The translations under genes were made by a program, and so were the position numbers. From NCBI GenBank assembly GCA_963736445.1, contig CAVTOY010000001.1, forward strand, positions 186,001 to 250,000: a DNA stretch of 64,000 bases, written 5' to 3'. The DNA is from Thiosocius sp963736445. GTDB lineage: Bacteria > Pseudomonadota > Gammaproteobacteria > Chromatiales > Chromatiaceae. Positions 18,323 to 27,113 of the stretch are shown here, in pieces (within the stretch, counting starts at the first letter, position 1; every line of letters starts with the position of its first letter). The notes beneath the pieces are model-generated. The model had not been told where the DNA came from. It saw only the letters and a list, made by a program, of their open reading frames with translations, and searched no databases.

Positions 18323-19966
18323 TCATGCGGCCTCCGGCGCGTCCTCGGTGACCAGATCACCGAAGGCCTCGGCGACATGCTCGGCGAAGCTCTCCCCGGC
18401 GCTGGCGTAGAAGTTGAACACGGCGTGCACGCCGGCGTCGCGCAACGCCTGCTCGTGGTCGGGGTAGTGGGCTACCGACGCCAGTTGGAATTCGTAGCCC
18501 TGCTCCTGGAGCAGTCGTGCCACCGCCAGGTTCGAGGCGTGATCAGAGAAGGCCAGCAGGGCGAGCTTTACCTGGCCGGTACGCTCTGCACGGGCCCAGA
18601 AGTCGGCGTCGGTGGCGTCACCGTGGGCGATGTGGCGTCCGGCCTCGCGATGACGCTCGACGTAGTCTTCGTTGATGTCGACACCCAACACCACGTCGCC
18701 CCACTGCCGATGCAGATAGTCATAGGCGCCGGTGCCGACACGTCCCATGCCGAACACAATGACCCGGGCCTTGCCGGCGCTGATCATTTCGTCGCCGGGC
18801 AGACGCGTGCGGGTCTGGAACCGGTGCAGCGGGTGGCGCAGGCGCGCATAGAGTTGCTTGGACATCGCGTTCAGCGGTGACGCGAGCAGGAAGCTGATCG
18901 ACAGGCCGACCGCCAGGATCGCCAGCCATTCCTTGCCCAGCCAGCCGTGACTCACCCCCAGGGCCCCCACAATCAGGCCGAATTCGCTGAAGTTGCTCAG
19001 GCCCAGCGACGCCAGCGTTGCACTGCGCGCACGCATGCGCTGGCGCGTCATCAGCAGGAAATACAGCGCCGTCTTGATCGGCAGGATCAGTATCAACAGC
19101 AGCGTGGCTGCGCCCAGCGTGGCCCAACTGAGATCGGCGGACAGACCGATGGAGAGGAAGAAGCCGATCAGGAACAGGTCTTTGAAGCTCAGCAGCGACT
19201 TGGCCAGTTCGTTGGTCTTCGGGTGGCCCGCCAGCACGACCCCGAGCACCAGTGCGCCCAGGTCCGCCTTGACGCCTACCGATTCGAACAGCGCCGCGCC
19301 ACCCAGCGGCAGTATCCAGCCCATCAGCACCAACAGCTCACCGTGCCCGACTTTCTCCAGCACCCGCAGCAGCAGCGGCCTCAGCGGTATCAGCCCGAAC
19401 AGCAGCAGCGCCCAAACGCTCGGTATCTTGGCCGACGAGGCGGCAATGAACACGACCGCGAAGATGTCCTGCACGATTAGCAGACCGATGGCGACGCGGC
19501 CGTGTACAGCACCCATCTCACCACGCGCCTCGAAGACCTTCACGGCGAAGACCGTGCTGGAAAAACTCAGGGCGAACCCGATCAACAGCGCGCTGGGCAG
19601 GGAGAGATCGCTGATCATCCCGAGTCCAAGGATCGCCAGCCCCTTTATCAGGATCATCGCCAGGACGGTTATCACCAGCATGTGCACGCTGGCGGTCAGC
19701 CACACTACCGGTGCGATCAAGTCCTTTACGTGCAGTTTTAGGCCGATGGTAAATAGCAGCAGCGTGACGCCGAGGTCGGCGATCTTCTGCAGCATCTCGG
19801 TGTTCTGCATGCCGAGTCCGCCGAGCACGAAACCCGCGACGAGAAAGCCGATCAGCGGCGGCAGGCCGGCCACTCTGGCGACCATCCCGAGCAGGAACGC
19901 GACCGCCAGCGGCAGCACATGGTTGATGTCGATGGCCGACAGGTCAATTGGCGCGAGTGTGTCCAT
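18323..19966 (-). CDS. Kef-type K+/H+ antiporter with RCK domain (CPA2)
   Basis: A 547-residue cation/proton antiporter of the CPA2 family. About twelve membrane segments fill residues 1-390, beginning LPLAVAFLLGMVARVAGLPP and including the GLxLxLxDL-like element. The C-terminal TrkA-N (RCK) domain begins at about 405 with the Rossmann motif GMGRVGTGAYDYL and an acidic strand end, so nucleotide binding probably gates transport. KefB and KefC export potassium during electrophile stress, controlled by glutathione adducts; YbaL is the other close relative. Without a KefF/KefG partner nearby I do not choose between them. rhlE starts 163 bases downstream. Confidence 0.9.
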   Translation of the reverse strand: MDTLAPIDLSAIDINHVLPLAVAFLLGMVARVAGLPPLIGFLVAGFVLGGLGMQNTEMLQKIADLGVTLLLFTIGLKLHVKDLIAPVVWLTASVHMLVITVLAMILIKGLAILGLGMISDLSLPSALLIGFALSFSSTVFAVKVFEARGEMGAVHGRVAIGLLIVQDIFAVVFIAASSAKIPSVWALLLFGLIPLRPLLLRVLEKVGHGELLVLMGWILPLGGAALFESVGVKADLGALVLGVVLAGHPKTNELAKSLLSFKDLFLIGFFLSIGLSADLSWATLGAATLLLILILPIKTALYFLLMTRQRMRARSATLASLGLSNFSEFGLIVGALGVSHGWLGKEWLAILAVGLSISFLLASPLNAMSKQLYARLRHPLHRFQTRTRLPGDEMISAGKARVIVFGMGRVGTGAYDYLHRQWGDVVLGVDINEDYVERHREAGRHIAHGDATDADFWARAERTGQVKLALLAFSDHASNLAVARLLQEQGYEFQLASVAHYPDHEQALRDAGVHAVFNFYASAGESFAEHVAEAFGDLVTEDAPEAA

Positions 19967-20204
19967 GACCTAGCCTGGAGATCTCACCGGTGCAGGGCAG
20001 CGGCTGCGATGCAAGGGTATTGTCTTGATTGTGGCCATAAGTCGGTGATCTGACTGTCCGTTGTTCCGCTCATCGAGCCACTGTTGATCGGGCCGAGAGA
20101 TCCCCGGGCTCGAGGACCGCCGCGAGAGCTTCGCGGCATGATCGCACGAACGCGGTCGGGATTCTTAGCGGCGAGGTCCTGCGGTTCTCACGGCGCGGGG
20201 GGTT

Positions 20205-20462
20205 TCAACCCAGCGGCGACTGTCCCGGCAGTTCGGGTGCCGGTGGGTCGAGCCATCGCGGGGAGAAATCCGCTGCGCAATGGCAGCGACCCGCCGCGCC
20301 GAAGCGCGTCAGGCGCTCGGTCTCGCATGCCTTGATCGAATCGAACGGCCCGATGATACCGACCGGGCGCACGGGTGTGGAGCCGGGTGGATGAATATGG
20401 CAGCTGATCGGTGGTGCGGCCACGGCCCGGCAAGGCAGACCGGCCAGTAGGATCGTGACCAT
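20205..20462 (-). CDS. Small secreted Cys/His-containing protein next to DUF3299 gene
   Basis: Unrecognised 85-residue protein. It begins 7 bases after the DUF3299 stop codon and has no ribosome binding site of its own, so translation is probably coupled. The N-terminus is a short signal-like hydrophobic stretch (MVTILLAGLP, cleavage near AVAA). The mature part holds SCHIHPPG near residue 20 and GRCHCAAD near residue 60, with a Pro-rich end. The CHIH and CHC elements could bind a metal or form a disulphide. A longer reading from a start at 20498 would overlap the upstream gene. Confidence 0.5.
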   Translation of the reverse strand: MVTILLAGLPCRAVAAPPISCHIHPPGSTPVRPVGIIGPFDSIKACETERLTRFGAAGRCHCAADFSPRWLDPPAPELPGQSPLG

Positions 20463-20469
20463 GGCCGCT

Positions 20470-21126
20470 CTAGTCGTAAGGTGCGATGTCGTTGGCATAG
20501 AGGGTGTAGCCGGCCTCCGCGATGTCGTTGTCGATGCGCTTGACGCTCATCGTGCCCGTCACCCAGATCACGTCGAAGAGTTCCGGGCGGGTTCCCTTGC
20601 CGGTCTCGGTAACTACGTAAACCGTCTGGTTGGCGGGCGGCGGCGGCACATGGACGCAGGCGCCGTAGTAGGGTACCAGCAGGAAACCGGTGGTCTCGTC
20701 CGCGTCGGCCTCGACGGGCACGACGAATCCGGGCAGCTTGACCAGCCGGCCGTCGAGGTCCTCGCGCACCGGGGCCTGGTCCCAGACCTCTTTGAGCCGG
20801 TCCATGAGCTCCTGGGCGCGTGGATCATCGTCGGCCATGTCCTCGACCTGGAATTCCTCCAGGAGCTTGTCTGGACGAAAATCGTCGGGGATGAGCGAAT
20901 CCCACTCCAGCTCTATTGTCGCGGTGTCGCCGCCGGGCACGGGCGTTGGTGTTGGCGCGACAGCGGTGGCGGCATCGTCAGCGGAACCAAGGTCGGTGCG
21001 AAGGTCGCTGATCGCCGGCCTGGCCGCCGATTCGACAGCGGGCGGCGGAGCCGACTCTTGCGAGCAGGCGCCGAGCAGCAGCAAGGCTGCGGCTGAAGCC
21101 AGGGTACGAGAGTGGGATGCGGACAT
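20470..21126 (-). CDS. DUF3299 lipoprotein
   Basis: A 218-residue protein with a lipoprotein signal (LLLLGACS, lipidated Cys near residue 21), followed by a low-complexity Ala/Pro/Thr linker to about 65. The DUF3299 domain (about 70-215) is marked by WDSLIPDDFRP near its start, LPGFVVPVE in the middle, and PYYGACVHVPPPPANQ, a conserved Cys/His-containing loop that resembles a metal site. Members often occur beside ABC transporter genes for export of unknown substrates; here no transporter is adjacent. A small secreted protein follows and feoABC is divergent, 240 bases away. Function unknown. Confidence 0.85.
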   Translation of the reverse strand: MSASHSRTLASAAALLLLGACSQESAPPPAVESAARPAISDLRTDLGSADDAATAVAPTPTPVPGGDTATIELEWDSLIPDDFRPDKLLEEFQVEDMADDDPRAQELMDRLKEVWDQAPVREDLDGRLVKLPGFVVPVEADADETTGFLLVPYYGACVHVPPPPANQTVYVVTETGKGTRPELFDVIWVTGTMSVKRIDNDIAEAGYTLYANDIAPYD

Positions 21127-21340
21127 TCGGGCTTCTCATCATGCGTCGTCGAAAATGATCGGCGCGGCGGCGAGGCCAGGGCCTTTGCACACATCGCTCC
21201 GAATGCGCAGAGTACCGCATGTATTGCGCGAACGGCACCCGCACCCAGGCACCGGCCACTAACCCGCGCCGCGCGACGATTCGCGGCACATCGTGAAATT
21301 CATTGTTTACTGATACACGGTCTAGCGATATCCTAGAAAT

Positions 21341-21355
21341 TGAGAACGGTTCTCA
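21341..21355. promoter_or_regulatory. Fur-like operator before feoA
   Basis: TGAGAAC-G-GTTCTCA is a perfect 7-1-7 palindrome at 21341-21355, embedded in AATTGAGAACGGTTCTCATT. It resembles the Fur box type in which 6-1-6 inverted repeats dominate. It lies directly upstream of feoA, as expected for iron repression, and so close to the start that the transcript leader must be short. Confidence 0.75.
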
Positions 21356-21370
21356 TTAGGGTTGCTCGCC

Positions 21371-21604
21371 TTGTCCCGAATCCTTGCCTTGAGCGAACTG
21401 GCCGTGGGTCAGCGCCTGCGACTGGTGCGTGTCGAAGGAGGTCAGCGACTGCAACGTCGCCTGCTGGCTCTCGGCCTCAGCATCGGCCGTGAGATGGAAC
21501 TCGTCCAGCGACGCGGTGGCGGCGTGGTGCTGGCGAGCGGTGGTAATCGCGTTGCGCTCGGCGAGGGCGTGGCGCTCCGACTGTTTGCCGAGGTCCTGGA
21601 TTGA
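21371..21604 (+). CDS. feoA: Ferrous iron transport protein FeoA
   Basis: Small cytoplasmic SH3-like protein, 77 residues, that partners FeoB in ferrous iron uptake. The pattern LSELAVGQRLRLVRVEG ... QRRLLALGLSIGREMELVQRR is the FeoA fold, with the short C-terminal strand end GVALRLFAEVL. The TTG at 21371 lies nine bases after AGGG and is preferred over a TTG at 21362, which directly abuts it. feoB begins inside the stop codon. Confidence 0.92.
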   Translation: MSRILALSELAVGQRLRLVRVEGGQRLQRRLLALGLSIGREMELVQRRGGGVVLASGGNRVALGEGVALRLFAEVLD

Positions 21605-23925
21605 AGAGTGCCCCACCTACCGCCGAGACACCACGCGGCGCACTGACCATTGCCATCGCGGGCAACCCGAACTGCGGTAAATCGGCGCTGTTCAATGCCC
21701 TCACCGGGATTCGCCAGAAGACCGGGAATTGGCCGGGTGTCACCGTCGAACGCAAGGCTGGAAACTGCCGCATCGACGGCCGGGACATCACCGTCGTCGA
21801 TCTCCCCGGCATCTACTCGTTCGATGCCGACTCGCTGGACGAGCAGATCACGCGAGATTATCTGCTGTCGCGCGACGCAGACCTGGTGGTCAACGTGGTC
21901 GACGCGGCGAATCTCGAGCGCAACCTCTACTTCTCGGTGCAGCTGCTCGAGATGGGCGTGCCGCTGGTGGTCGCGCTGAACATGATGGACGTCGCGCGCA
22001 AACAGGGTATTCAGATCGACACCGAGGCGCTGGCGCGCCGCCTTGGTTGTCCGGTGGTGCCCATAGTGGCAACCAGCCGCGAGGGCCTGAGCGAACTGCA
22101 GGCGCGCATGTTGGCGGTCGCTGACAATCGGCAGGCGCCCGGTTTTCCGCTGGCGCTCGACGAGGCGGTCGAACAGGCGCTTTTGCGGCTGATGCCGCTG
22201 TTGACCGACGTGGACGAGAAGAATCGCCGCTGGGTGGCCCTCAAGGCGCTCGAAGACGGCAGCGGGGATGCGACGCCGCGGGCACTCTCCTCTGCCGTTG
22301 GCGAGGTCCGGACCTGGGTTGAGGACCGCTATGGCAAGGATGTCGGCCTCGCGATCGCCGACAGTCGCTACACGCATGCGCATACCCTGGCCCGTGAGGT
22401 GGCCCGCCATGCGGATTCCTTCGGACGCACGTTGAGTGACCGTATCGACAGTCTGGTGCTGGGTCGCTGGACCGGCATCCCGCTTTTCCTGGCGGTGATG
22501 TATCTGATGTTCCTGTTCACCATCAATCTCGGCGGGGCCTTCATCGACTTGTTCGACGGCGTCGCCGGCGCGCTGTTCGTCGACGGCTTTGGTGAGCTGA
22601 TCAGCGCGGCCGGCGGGCCGGCGTGGCTGCGGACGCTGCTCGCGGACGGCGTCGGTGGTGGGTTGCAGGTGGTGGCCACCTTTATCCCAATCATCGCTGC
22701 GCTGTATCTATTCCTGTCGGTTCTGGAAGACTCGGGCTACATGGCACGCGCGGCCTTCGTCATGGACCGCTCGATGCGCGCAATCGGCCTGCCGGGCAAG
22801 GCTTTCGTGCCCCTGATTGTGGGTTTCGGTTGCAATGTGCCCGCGATCATGGCCACCCGCACCTTGGAGAATGAGCGCGAACGCAAACTCACGATCCTGA
22901 TGAATCCATTCATGTCTTGCGGTGCCCGGCTGCCGGTGTATGCGCTGTTCGCGGCGGCCTTCTTCCCGACCTCGGGTCAGAACGTGGTTTTCGTGCTGTA
23001 CCTCACCGGGATCGCGGTCGCGATCCTGACCGGCCTGATGATGAAGAAATCGCTGTTGCCCGGCAGCAGCAGCGGGTTTGTCATGGAACTCCCGCCCTAC
23101 CACCTGCCGACGCTGCGCGGCATTCTGCTGCGCGCCTGGGATAGGGTGCGATTGTTCGTCCGTGAGGCGGGCCAGGTAATTGTGGTCATGGTGGTCGTAC
23201 TCAATCTGCTTAATTCGCTCGGCACCGACGGTACGTTCGGCAACCAGGACAGCGAGCGGTCGGTGCTGAGCGAGACGGCGCGCATGGTGACCCCGGCGTT
23301 TGCGCCGATGGGACTGCGTGAGGACAACTGGCCTGCAGTCGTTGGAATTTTCTCCGGCGTACTTGCCAAAGAGGTCATCGTCGGCACGCTCGATAACCTC
23401 TACAGCCGGGTCGCCGCATCTGGCGCGCCACCGAGCGAGGCGCCGTTCGACCTGCTGCAGAGCCTGGAGGACGCCGCGCGGACGGTGCCGATCAATCTGG
23501 CCGCCGCATCGCGGGCGCTGCTGGACCCGCTCGACCTGGCGAGCCTGGAAGCCGGTGACGCGGCCGCGCACGGTGTCAACGAAGCGGTATTCGGGGCCAT
23601 GCATGCGCGCTTCGACGGCCAGGTCGGTGCCTTTGCCTATCTGCTGTTTGTGCTCCTGTACTTCCCCTGTGCGGCGACGATCGGTGTGATCCGGCGCGAG
23701 ACCGGCACCGCCTGGGCGCTGTTCGTCGCGGCATGGACCACCGGCGTGGCCTATACGGTCGCGACGCTGTTCTATCAGACCGCCACCTATGCGGCGCATC
23801 CGCGGAGCTCGCTCGCCTGGATCCTCGGTCTGGCAGCGATCTTCACGTTGACGGTGGTTGCACTGCGCTGGTGGGGGAGGCGCGGCGGTGGCACGCCGGA
23901 GACACTCGACTGGGCCGAGCGATGA
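21601..23925 (+). CDS. feoB: Ferrous iron transporter FeoB
   Basis: Inner-membrane GTP-binding transporter for Fe2+, 774 residues. The N-terminal G domain has G1 GNPNCGKSALFNALTG, G3 DLPGIYS and G4 NMMD, followed by the helical guanine-dissociation-inhibitor region to about 270. The membrane part has two gate domains including VPLIVGFGCNVPAI and MSCGARLPVYALF. A loop of low complexity occurs near 600-680. The start is TTG overlapping the feoA stop as TTGA; no ribosome binding site is needed if coupled. feoC overlaps the end as ATGA. Confidence 0.96.
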   Translation: MKSAPPTAETPRGALTIAIAGNPNCGKSALFNALTGIRQKTGNWPGVTVERKAGNCRIDGRDITVVDLPGIYSFDADSLDEQITRDYLLSRDADLVVNVVDAANLERNLYFSVQLLEMGVPLVVALNMMDVARKQGIQIDTEALARRLGCPVVPIVATSREGLSELQARMLAVADNRQAPGFPLALDEAVEQALLRLMPLLTDVDEKNRRWVALKALEDGSGDATPRALSSAVGEVRTWVEDRYGKDVGLAIADSRYTHAHTLAREVARHADSFGRTLSDRIDSLVLGRWTGIPLFLAVMYLMFLFTINLGGAFIDLFDGVAGALFVDGFGELISAAGGPAWLRTLLADGVGGGLQVVATFIPIIAALYLFLSVLEDSGYMARAAFVMDRSMRAIGLPGKAFVPLIVGFGCNVPAIMATRTLENERERKLTILMNPFMSCGARLPVYALFAAAFFPTSGQNVVFVLYLTGIAVAILTGLMMKKSLLPGSSSGFVMELPPYHLPTLRGILLRAWDRVRLFVREAGQVIVVMVVVLNLLNSLGTDGTFGNQDSERSVLSETARMVTPAFAPMGLREDNWPAVVGIFSGVLAKEVIVGTLDNLYSRVAASGAPPSEAPFDLLQSLEDAARTVPINLAAASRALLDPLDLASLEAGDAAAHGVNEAVFGAMHARFDGQVGAFAYLLFVLLYFPCAATIGVIRRETGTAWALFVAAWTTGVAYTVATLFYQTATYAAHPRSSLAWILGLAAIFTLTVVALRWWGRRGGGTPETLDWAER

Positions 23926-24194
23926 TCCTTTCGCGGATCCTGGACCTGCTGGCCAAGCAGCAGACGGCGACGCTGGATGAAATTGCGCGCGCCGTCGGTT
24001 CGCCACCGCCAGCGGTACGCAGCATGCTGGAAACGCTGCAGCGTAAGGGTCTGGTGCACCGCCTGGAGATGCAGCCCGGTTGCGGCTCGCGGTGTAGCCG
24101 TTGCGCACCAGGCGCGGTCGAGGTGTTTGCGTCCGGGCCGGCGGGCGACACGCCGCCCCCTGCGGATGGCTCGGCGCGCCGATGCGGCATTTGA
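23922..24194 (+). CDS. feoC: FeoC-like protein with cysteine cluster
   Basis: A 90-residue winged-helix protein of the FeoC type. Residues 1-45 form the DNA-binding-like domain (MILSRILDLLAKQQTATLDEIARAVG in two pieces, then AVRSMLETLQRKGLVHRLE). Behind it is a cysteine cluster CGSRCSRC, with a fourth Cys close to the C-terminus. FeoC is thought to regulate or stabilise FeoB, and in some bacteria it binds an Fe-S cluster. Here spacing to the last Cys is far longer than in the enterobacterial protein. It overlaps feoB by four bases (ATGA). Confidence 0.82.
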   Translation: MILSRILDLLAKQQTATLDEIARAVGSPPPAVRSMLETLQRKGLVHRLEMQPGCGSRCSRCAPGAVEVFASGPAGDTPPPADGSARRCGI

Positions 24195-24207
24195 TCCAAC
24201 AACAAAT

Positions 24208-24226
24208 CCCCCGGCGGAGCCGGGGG
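24208..24226. terminator. GC-rich hairpin after feoC
   Basis: CCCCCGGC and GCCGGGGG form an eight-base-pair stem with a three-base loop, 14 bases after the feoC stop. There is no T run on the plus strand, so it may only slow transcription or protect the mRNA end. Confidence 0.4.
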
Positions 24227-24453
24227 CAAGAGGCAGTCGGACCATGGGAAGGCAGAGGGAATACACGACCGCCCCGCCGGGCAATCGCCGTCCTTGGCGA
24301 AAGATCAGATCCCGACTCAAAGCGGTGGACCGCGGGGTTGAGGAATCGTTCCGAGATGGGCCAGGGCCGGGTTCAGGACATCGCGGCTGCACATCTCGCC
24401 TGCTTAACGCTTCTCGAGCTGCCGCAGTCGGCGTACTCATCGGAGGTTGCTTG

Positions 24454-24975
24454 ATGCACGGGGGTGGTTCGAAGGCGACTCAGCCGCGCGAGCGGCTGCC
24501 GATAGATGCAGCCCACTGGCGCCTGGTGAGCGACCGCGTCATGGGTGGCTTGTCAGCTGGCGGTATGCGGCGCACGGATCGCGCGGGCGTCCCGGTGACC
24601 TGCCTGCAGGGCATCGTGCGGACTGAGAACAACGGCGGCTTCCTGCAGCTGGCGCTCGACCTTGACGACGCGCTTGCGCGGCAAGCCAAGGCCTACGACG
24701 GCCTGGCGTTCGATGTGGCCGGCAACGGCGAGTCCTACAACGTCCACCTTCGCACGGCTGACTTATGGCGGCCGTGGCAGTCCTACCGCGCGAGCTTCAA
24801 TGCAGATCCGCAGTGGCGGCGCATCGAGTTTCCGTTTGCAGGCTTCGAGCCCCACAGAACGGACTCAGCGTTGCGCGTGGACCGTCTGCAACGCATCGGC
24901 ATCGTGGCGATCGGCCGCGCGTTCGAAGCGGATATCTGCGTCGCGGCGCCGGCCTTCTACCGGGCGGACGACTGA
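24454..24975 (+). CDS. CIA30 family protein
   Basis: A 173-residue protein of the CIA30 (complex I intermediate-associated) fold, a beta-sandwich related to carbohydrate-binding domains. It shows WRLVSDRVMGGLSAGGM near the N-terminus, with the D-x-V-M-G-G-x-S core, then GIVRTENNGGFLQL and a DGLAFDVAGNGE strand. Bacterial members are uncharacterised; mitochondrial relatives help complex I assembly. The ATG at 24454 has GGAGG seven bases upstream. Its 3' end overlaps the convergent metallopeptidase gene by 19 bases. A frame extending upstream through feoC is spurious. Confidence 0.85.
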   Translation: MHGGGSKATQPRERLPIDAAHWRLVSDRVMGGLSAGGMRRTDRAGVPVTCLQGIVRTENNGGFLQLALDLDDALARQAKAYDGLAFDVAGNGESYNVHLRTADLWRPWQSYRASFNADPQWRRIEFPFAGFEPHRTDSALRVDRLQRIGIVAIGRAFEADICVAAPAFYRADD

Positions 24976-27113
24976 CGCCCCGCGACCGGAGGTGCGGTAG
25001 CCGTGTCCGCTTCCCCAAGCGCCGCACGTGGGGTCAGCTGCAGCGGCACCGGGGCCTGCCCGAGCTGTCGCGACAATCTGGAGTGCACCGAGGTCAGGCT
25101 GTCGCGCACCTGGTTCGCGCCGCTGTCCGCATCGAATACCAAGCGGCCATAGCTCCCGTAGTGGGTGAGCTTGCGCGCCAGGCTCGCGACCGCCTGCGGC
25201 GTCGCGGCACCGACGAAGCCGGTCGCGACCCCGCTCGCATCGTTGGCGACCAACACGACACCCGCCTCGTCCGCGCCGTAGCGGGTGCCGCGAACAACCG
25301 CTGCGTCGTCCTCCAGCGTCTGCCCGTCGCGTGCGAAGCCCGCCCGCGCCCGTGCCAGTAGACGATTTTCCCAGCCGAGCAACAGACGGTTGGCCGAGGG
25401 CGGCAGTAGCGTCCCGTCGTCGGCCACCTGGAGCCCCGGGTAGCGCGCCTGCCATTGCCTGGCCAGGGCCATCCAGGCCTCGCGCATCGGCGCGGGCGCC
25501 GCTGCGGGTATCACCAGCCAGCTGTCGGTACCGCCGAACAGCTGGTTGAGCGCCGGCGGCTGCTCGGTCGGATCGAGATAGCGCAACAGGTCGTATTCAG
25601 GGTCGATATCGACGCGCAGCGGCTCGCCCGGGAGATCGAAGACCAGGCGATTGCGCGGCTTGTCGACGCGGGCCTGCAGCAGTCTGGCCGATGTCTCGCC
25701 GCTCAGGCTGACCGCGACCGGCAGGTCGAACGCGAACGGCGGCGCGTTTTCCTGGGCGATATCGAGCGTGAGTCTATAGGTGCCGCTACTGGCTTCGACC
25801 CCTACATCGACCAGGCGCAGTCTGGGCGCGTCGGGGCGCTCCAGCCACTGCCTTGCCTGGGCCGCCAGCTCGCGGTCGGGTCCGGTGATGCTGTCGATGG
25901 CGTCGGCGAAACCGATCGGTGAAAAGCGGTGTTGCTGCCACAGGCGCTGCAGACCGGCGCTGAAGGCCGCATCCCCCATGGCGGTGCGCAGCATGTGGAA
26001 CAACATCAGCGATTTGCTATAGCCGATCGACTGTGAGGTGTCATTGTGTCGGCTGACGAACTGCAGCAGCGGCATGTCCTCGCCATCTGCGGCGAAATTG
26101 CTGTAGCGCTGCAGGGCCTTGAGTCGGTATTGCCGGCCTTTGCCCTGCCGCTCCTGCATCCAGTGATCGGCCATATAGGCCGTCAGGCCCTCGCTCCAGT
26201 TGCCTTTCTGATAGTCGACCCATACGCCGTTGCCCCACCAGTTGTGCAGGATCTCATGCGGTAGCGAGGTGTAGGGGATAAATGGCAGGCGCATCACCTG
26301 CGAACCCAGCAGTGTGAACGAGGGCATCCCAAAACCGGTCTGCCAGGGATTCTCCACCACGGCGAATTTTTCGTAAGGGTAGTCACCGATCAGCCGGCTG
26401 TAGTGATCGATGTAGTCACCCATGACGCCGAGATAGGTCTCCGCCAGTGCAGCATCTTCCTTGAGCAACCAGACCGACAGATCGATAGCGCCATGGCTGC
26501 GGTGATAACGCGTGAAGCGGTTGGCGATCAAATACAGGGCGTCGTGCGGCTGGTCGGAGGTCCAGTTGACTTGGCCGTCTTGTCGACTTCGCCCGCCCAC
26601 CCCGACCGCCTGCCAGCCCGCGGGCAGCGATACGGCCATCCGTACCCGGTCGATGGGGAGATCGAACAGTGGGAACCAGGCGGAGGCGCCGTCGAGATAG
26701 ACGCCCTCTTCGGAAACGCTGCCGATCGGCATACCGCCGTGCGTGCGCTGACCGGAAAACCGCGGGCGGCCCTGGTAACGCAATGTGAGCGATCGCCCGG
26801 GTGTCTGCATGCTGACGCGGTAGGCCTTGCGCAGACCGTCGGCGGAAGTGGCCAGCGTCTGCAGCGTGCCGTCCGCGGTCTGCACCGACAGGCCGGCGTT
26901 GAGTACGAACTCGAAGGCGGCCGTCGGATCTTCCACCCGAACGTTATCTTCGACGGAGATTTCCCCAGAATCCGGACGCACATCGACCGCGAGCTCATGG
27001 GTTAGTCTTTGCGCTGACGCAGACAAGGGTGCGCAAATGAGAAACAAACACAGCATGACAATGGCCGCTGTCGCGGCCCTGGTTGGGACGATCGTCGGGT
27101 TGGTGGCTGGCAT
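24957..27113 (-). CDS. Secreted M1-like zinc metallopeptidase
   Basis: About 718 residues. An N-terminal hydrophobic signal sequence ends near SASAQ. The first 200 or so residues are beta-rich, like the M1 N-domain. The catalytic site is HEILH (His286, Glu287, His290) followed by NWWGNG and WSEG, where Glu308 is the third zinc ligand; the gap is 17 residues, one fewer than the usual 18. A substrate-site GFGMPSF replaces the GAMEN motif, as in distant M1 members. The remaining 400 residues are unassigned. The start could also be 27155 or 27056; no good ribosome binding site discriminates. Every choice overlaps the divergent ChaN gene. Confidence 0.82.
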   Translation of the reverse strand: MPATNPTIVPTRAATAAIVMLCLFLICAPLSASAQRLTHELAVDVRPDSGEISVEDNVRVEDPTAAFEFVLNAGLSVQTADGTLQTLATSADGLRKAYRVSMQTPGRSLTLRYQGRPRFSGQRTHGGMPIGSVSEEGVYLDGASAWFPLFDLPIDRVRMAVSLPAGWQAVGVGGRSRQDGQVNWTSDQPHDALYLIANRFTRYHRSHGAIDLSVWLLKEDAALAETYLGVMGDYIDHYSRLIGDYPYEKFAVVENPWQTGFGMPSFTLLGSQVMRLPFIPYTSLPHEILHNWWGNGVWVDYQKGNWSEGLTAYMADHWMQERQGKGRQYRLKALQRYSNFAADGEDMPLLQFVSRHNDTSQSIGYSKSLMLFHMLRTAMGDAAFSAGLQRLWQQHRFSPIGFADAIDSITGPDRELAAQARQWLERPDAPRLRLVDVGVEASSGTYRLTLDIAQENAPPFAFDLPVAVSLSGETSARLLQARVDKPRNRLVFDLPGEPLRVDIDPEYDLLRYLDPTEQPPALNQLFGGTDSWLVIPAAAPAPMREAWMALARQWQARYPGLQVADDGTLLPPSANRLLLGWENRLLARARAGFARDGQTLEDDAAVVRGTRYGADEAGVVLVANDASGVATGFVGAATPQAVASLARKLTHYGSYGRLVFDADSGANQVRDSLTSVHSRLSRQLGQAPVPLQLTPRAALGEADTATAPPVAGRQSSAR

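Noticed and set aside
18160..18378. 73-codon N-terminal extension of the RhlE-like helicase
   Set aside because: Not seen in DEAD-box helicases, and it overlaps the 3' end of the antiporter gene.
22708..24108. Minus-strand 466-codon frame
   Set aside because: Antisense to feoB and feoC.
23977..24453. N-terminal extension of the CIA30 gene through feoC
   Set aside because: No similarity to the family, and a good ribosome binding site sits before the ATG at 24454.
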